Under the pieces are notes generated by a model that was not told the origin of the DNA, made no database searches, and saw nothing but the letters and a program-made list of their open reading frames with translations. From Altererythrobacter sp. (GTDB lineage: Bacteria; Pseudomonadota; Alphaproteobacteria; Sphingomonadales; Sphingomonadaceae), in contig JAGXGU010000163.1 in NCBI GenBank assembly GCA_024636575.1, positions 1 to 16,068 on the forward strand: DNA of 16,068 bases. Reading direction: 5' to 3'. A program made the translations under genes and the position numbers. Below, one piece after another: positions 12,724 to 16,068 of this stretch (the stretch's first letter is position 1; each line of letters begins with the position of its first letter).

Positions 12724-14958
12724 ATGAACCGAATCACACTTTCCACAACCAAGGGTTTGCTGGCACTTGCGCTCGCGAGCACTGGGGCTGGCTGCCTTTC
12801 TGCGCCAACCTGGGCGCAGGATGTCGCAGAACCTGAATCGCCCCCTGCCGAGCCGCGCGAAATCGATTTCGAGGCGAATAATCTTGAATATGATTCTGAA
12901 AATGACGTGGTTACCGCCAGCGGCAATGTGGTCATGCGCAGCGAAGAGCAGTCGGTCCGGGCGCAGGCAGTCAGCTGGGACCGCAGGAGCGGCCTGATCA
13001 CCGCATCGGGCGATGTCCGCTTCGTGGACCAGGACGGCAACCAGCTTTATACCGAGCAGCTGGAACTGAACGACAAGTTCGAAACCGGCGCGATGAAAGA
13101 TATGCTGCTGGCGCTGCGCGAAGGCGGCCGATTGGCAGCCAACAGCGGGACCCGCGGCGAAGACGGCACGATCATACTGAGCGAAGCCGCCTACAGCGCC
13201 TGCACGGCCGAGGATGCGGAAGGATGCGGCAACAATCCCAGCTGGCGGATTACAGCGGACCGGGTAACCTATGACCCGGAAAAGCGCCGCGTCCGGTTCC
13301 GCGGGGCCTATCTGGAATTGTTCGGGGCACGGTTGCTGCCGCTACCCGGGCTGGCGCTGCGCACCGATGGCCGCGCCGCATCCGGTTTCCTGGTTCCCGA
13401 TATCGGGATCGGACAGACCAACGGGCTGGAAGTAACCGGCAGCTATTACTGGCGCATGGCCGATAATCGCGACCTGACGCTGAACGGCACGATTTTCAGC
13501 GGGGCGATGCCGATGCTGTCCGGCCATTTTCGCCACCTGGTCGATGAAGGTGCTTACCAGATTACCGGCTATCTGACGGAAAGCCGCCGCATTTCCAGCT
13601 TTACCGGTGTGCCGACATCCGAACGCGATCTACGCGGTTATATTGCGGCAAATGGCAAGTTCCAGTTTACCCCGGAATGGAGCGCGACAGGTTCGATCCG
13701 CCGCGCGACCGACCGGACGTTCCTGCGCCGGTATGACATCAGCAATGACGACCGCCTGCGTTCGAACATCAATGTCGAGCGGATCGACGACAGCAGCTAT
13801 TTCTCCTTCGCCGGCTGGGCCACCCAGACGATGCGGCTGGATCAGGACAAGGGTCAGGTCCCGCTGGTGCTTCCCGTGGTCGATTACCGCCGCCGAATGG
13901 CGGATCCGGTGTTGGGCGGCCAAGTAGAATGGCAGATCAACTCGCTCAATCTCGCGCGCGAGAGCGGGCAGGATACGCAGCGCGCCTTCGCCGGGGCGCG
14001 GTGGGATTTGCGCGGTGTAACCGGGCTGGGGCAGATCGTTTCGCTGACGGCACTTGCGCGCGGCGATGTCTATCACAGCAGCGGCAATGAATTGACTGAT
14101 ACGGTATCGTACCGGGGTCTGCCCGGTTGGCAGGCCCGCGGTGTCGCCCTGGGGGCGGTCGATGTAAAATGGCCTTTCGTCGGCGAATTTCTCGGCGGCA
14201 CTCAGGTCCTGACCCCGCGCGTGCAATTGGTTGCCACGCCGCCGATCCGTAATCTGGCGGTGCCGAACGAGGATTCGCGCGCGATCGATCTGGAAGATTC
14301 CAACCTGTTCGCGCTCAACCGTTTCCCGGGGTATGATCGGGTAGAGGACGGTGTCCGCCTGACTTACGGGCTCGACTGGGAATTGCAGCGCCCTGGCTGG
14401 CGGGTGAAGACCACCCTTGGCCAGTCTTACCGGTTCAAGGAAGCGTCCGACATTCTGGTGGATGGAACCGGTCTGAGTGAAAGGGTGTCGGATTTTGTCG
14501 GGCGTTCCGAAGTCCGCTTTCAGGATTTCGTCAAGGTCACCCACCGCTACCGGCTGGACAAGGACAGTCTGAAGCTGCGGCGTAATGAATTCGACGCCAC
14601 GATCGGATCGCGCCAGACCTATTTCGAGGTCGGCTATCTCAAACTCAACCGCGATATCGACGAATTGGTGGAAGATCTGCAGGACCGTGAGGAATTGCGC
14701 ATCGCCACCCGCGTTCACTTCGCAAACTATTGGTCGGTATTCGGATCGGGCGTATTCAACCTGACCGACCGGACCGAAGACCCGACGCTGAATTCCGACG
14801 GGTTCGAAGCAGTGCGCACCCGGCTGGGCGTGGCCTATCAGGATGAATATCTGGAACTGGGCCTGACCTGGCGGCGCGATTATGTAAGTTCGGGCGATGC
14901 CGAACGCGGCAATACGTTCCAGCTGTATTTCAGCCTGCGCAATCTGGGCTTTCGTTAG
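12724..14958 (+). CDS. lptD: LPS-assembly protein LptD
   Basis: LptD is the outer-membrane beta-barrel that, with LptE, inserts lipopolysaccharide into the outer leaflet. The product has 744 residues. A signal peptide (1 to about 31, ending APTWA) is followed by an N-terminal OstA/LptA-like beta-jellyroll (EIDFEANNLEYDSENDVVTA, ASGNVVM, ITASGDVRF) and then a long barrel domain with alternating strands from PLPGLALRTDG to the end. The frame continues to 12631, but ATG 12724 is the start that gives the signal peptide; its ribosome binding site is weak. The only cysteines of the mature protein are C160 and C168, in YSACTAEDAEGCGNNPSW; there is no C-terminal Cys pair as in E. coli. The last residues are FSLRNLGFR, so the barrel ends in Arg rather than the usual aromatic. 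A surA-like gene follows. Confidence 0.95.
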   Translation: MNRITLSTTKGLLALALASTGAGCLSAPTWAQDVAEPESPPAEPREIDFEANNLEYDSENDVVTASGNVVMRSEEQSVRAQAVSWDRRSGLITASGDVRFVDQDGNQLYTEQLELNDKFETGAMKDMLLALREGGRLAANSGTRGEDGTIILSEAAYSACTAEDAEGCGNNPSWRITADRVTYDPEKRRVRFRGAYLELFGARLLPLPGLALRTDGRAASGFLVPDIGIGQTNGLEVTGSYYWRMADNRDLTLNGTIFSGAMPMLSGHFRHLVDEGAYQITGYLTESRRISSFTGVPTSERDLRGYIAANGKFQFTPEWSATGSIRRATDRTFLRRYDISNDDRLRSNINVERIDDSSYFSFAGWATQTMRLDQDKGQVPLVLPVVDYRRRMADPVLGGQVEWQINSLNLARESGQDTQRAFAGARWDLRGVTGLGQIVSLTALARGDVYHSSGNELTDTVSYRGLPGWQARGVALGAVDVKWPFVGEFLGGTQVLTPRVQLVATPPIRNLAVPNEDSRAIDLEDSNLFALNRFPGYDRVEDGVRLTYGLDWELQRPGWRVKTTLGQSYRFKEASDILVDGTGLSERVSDFVGRSEVRFQDFVKVTHRYRLDKDSLKLRRNEFDATIGSRQTYFEVGYLKLNRDIDELVEDLQDREELRIATRVHFANYWSVFGSGVFNLTDRTEDPTLNSDGFEAVRTRLGVAYQDEYLELGLTWRRDYVSSGDAERGNTFQLYFSLRNLGFR

Positions 14959-15026
14959 GTGGGGCGCACAATCCAGCCCTTGACCGCGCCGAAATAAATG
15001 GCCTGAAGCTGTCAACATACAAGCAA

Positions 15027-15055
15027 TTGGCAGCGCGGGCCAAACCGGCTATTCG
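15027..15055 (+). promoter_or_regulatory. Candidate sigma-70-type promoter for the surA-like gene
   Basis: TTGGCA (15027-15032) and TATTCG (15050-15055) are separated by exactly 17 nt, about 105 nt before the surA start, in the 202-nt gap after lptD. This would let surA be transcribed separately from lptD. It was matched by eye only. Confidence 0.35.
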
Positions 15056-15110
15056 GTGCGCCACTCAGCTACGGTTAAGCCGCATTGGGCAAAATCTACG
15101 CCAGTTCATT

Positions 15111-15126
15111 GCGCGGCAATCCGCGC
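15111..15126 (+). repeat. Small GC hairpin in the surA leader
   Basis: GCGCGG (15111-15116), loop CAAT and CCGCGC (15121-15126) form a perfect 6-bp stem. It ends 34 nt before ATG 15161 and 19 nt before the alternative GTG 15146. No T-run follows, so it is not a terminator. It could affect translation or be a chance palindrome in GC-rich DNA. Confidence 0.35.
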
Positions 15127-15160
15127 CACATATCGGAATTACAGTGTGACCCAGAATACA

Positions 15161-16068
15161 ATGTCCAAACTACTTGCCGGTTTCGCCAGCCTTGGCGTGG
15201 CGATGGCCCCCATCGCTGCCCAGGCTCAAAATCAGCCCCAGCCCCAGCCCCAAGCCCAGGTTCGGGGCAGCGCGCAGGTCGGCAATTCGCTCAACATTCC
15301 TGAAAATGCCACTCTGCTGGGCAAAAGCGATCCGAACATACGCCGGGCAACCGCCATGGTGAACGGCGCCGTGATTACCGGTACCGATGTGGACCAGCGC
15401 ACGGCCTTGTTGGTGGCGGCATCCGATGGCGAGATTCCCGAAGCGGAATTGCAGCGGGTGCGCGAACAGGTGCTGCGCAACCTGATCGACGAAACCTTGA
15501 AAATTCAGGAGGCCCGCGCTCAGGAAATCGTGGTTAGCCGGGAAGAGGTCAACCAACGCTATGCGCAGGTGGCATCACAGAACTTCGGGTCGGATACAGG
15601 CAAGATGGATGCCTATCTCGCCAGTATCGGGTCTTCGGCGGATTCGCTGAAGCGCCAGATCGAAGGCGAAATGGCGTGGGAAAGGCTCCAACGCCGCGAA
15701 ATTGCGCCGTTCATCAATGTGTCCGAGGAAGAAGTCCGCGAATTGTTGGCGCGGATGGAAGAATCGCGCGGGACCGAAGAATACCGGATCGGGGAAATCT
15801 ACCTAGAAGCCACGCCGGAAAACCGTGACGCCGTGCTCGAAAACGCCCGGCGGATTGTCCAGCAACTGCAGCAGGGCGGTAGTTTCGTGGCCTATGCACG
15901 CCAATTCTCCGATGCTTCGACCGCAGTGGTCGGCGGCGATCTCGGCTTTGTCCGGCTGGAAACCCTTCCCGCAGAAATGCAGACGGTAGCGCGGGGCATG
16001 GAAACGGGACAATTGGTCGGGCCATTCGAAATTCCCGGCGGTTTTGAAATCATGTATCTGATCGACAA
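15161..16068 (+). CDS. surA: SurA-like periplasmic chaperone / peptidyl-prolyl isomerase (cut by the window end)
   Basis: The frame is open from ATG 15161 to the last base (302 codons, no stop), so the 3' end is missing. Residues 1-22 (MSKLLAGFASLGVAMAPIAAQA) are a signal peptide with AQA before the cleavage site, followed by a Gln-Pro repeat (QNQPQPQPQAQ). Next comes a SurA N-terminal chaperone domain: AMVNGAVITGTDVDQR, LRNLIDETLKIQEA and a long helical part to about residue 205. A parvulin-type isomerase domain follows (YRIGEIYLEA at about 208, FVAYARQFSDAS, VVGGDLGFV, GQLVGPFEIPGGFEIMYLID). SurA helps outer-membrane proteins such as LptD fold, which fits its place after lptD. GTG 15146, with GGA 6 nt upstream, is an in-frame alternative adding five residues. 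Confidence 0.88.
   Translation, partial: MSKLLAGFASLGVAMAPIAAQAQNQPQPQPQAQVRGSAQVGNSLNIPENATLLGKSDPNIRRATAMVNGAVITGTDVDQRTALLVAASDGEIPEAELQRVREQVLRNLIDETLKIQEARAQEIVVSREEVNQRYAQVASQNFGSDTGKMDAYLASIGSSADSLKRQIEGEMAWERLQRREIAPFINVSEEEVRELLARMEESRGTEEYRIGEIYLEATPENRDAVLENARRIVQQLQQGGSFVAYARQFSDASTAVVGGDLGFVRLETLPAEMQTVARGMETGQLVGPFEIPGGFEIMYLID

Noticed and set aside
12793..12796. LptD as a lipoprotein with lipidated Cys24
   Set aside because: The residues before Cys24 (TGAG) lack the Leu at -3 of a lipobox, and a normal signal peptidase I site (TWA) follows.
13630..15018. A 462-codon minus-strand frame opposite lptD, and the 403-codon one at 7640-8851 opposite the c-di-GMP gene
   Set aside because: Both are fully antisense to well-supported genes, and neither shows a recognisable domain.
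15229..15265. CAGCCC repeats as a tandem repeat or CRISPR-like element
   Set aside because: It is an in-frame Gln-Pro linker just after the SurA signal peptide; only a few 6-nt units.

Overview
The window looks like core chromosome of an alphaproteobacterium, most likely a sphingomonad of the Erythrobacteraceae type. This is inferred from the moderately high G+C content, the protein families present (DUF2794, DUF2066, HdaA, EpsC-type serine acetyltransferase, DUF2256) and two familiar neighbourhoods: purM-purN divergent from an HdaA gene, and pepA-holC-ndk divergent from lptD-surA. No 16S or other marker is present, so the genus is not settled. I see no tRNA, rRNA, CRISPR array, insertion sequence, prophage or defence system.

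Layout. (1) Positions 1-751 are a broken region. The last codons of an unknown plus-strand gene end at 94. The 3' end of a second, diverged DUF2794 gene (91-190, minus) follows. It is joined at a short microhomology to the 3' two-thirds of an SDR dehydrogenase gene (185-751, plus), which has lost its cofactor-binding half. A terminator (775-810) closes this. (2) A near-perfect inverted repeat (833-862) precedes a small membrane protein gene (907-1299). (3) A minus-strand cluster, read from right to left, is DUF2066 protein - hdaA - epsC - DUF2794 (4413 down to 1316). (4) Divergent from it is purM-purN-yjbR-like (4483-6557), with overlapping genes. (5) A PAS-GGDEF-EAL-PilZ cyclic-di-GMP enzyme follows (6695-8884). 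(6) On the minus strand are a multi-pass membrane protein (8913-9734), ndk with a clear terminator, holC, a DUF2256 zinc-ribbon gene and pepA (up to 12555). (7) Divergent from pepA is the outer-membrane biogenesis pair lptD (12724-14958) and a surA-like chaperone/prolyl isomerase (15161 to the window end, truncated).

Functionally the window combines purine synthesis (PurM, PurN), nucleotide balancing (Ndk), replication control and replisome parts (HdaA, HolC), cysteine synthesis (EpsC), c-di-GMP signalling and LPS/outer-membrane assembly (LptD, SurA). Most of it is ordinary housekeeping. The most unusual parts are the rearrangement junction at 91-190, the operator-like palindrome at 833-862, and the combination of a PilZ domain with a diguanylate cyclase domain that lacks the usual inhibitory site. 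I found no convincing new multi-gene system.
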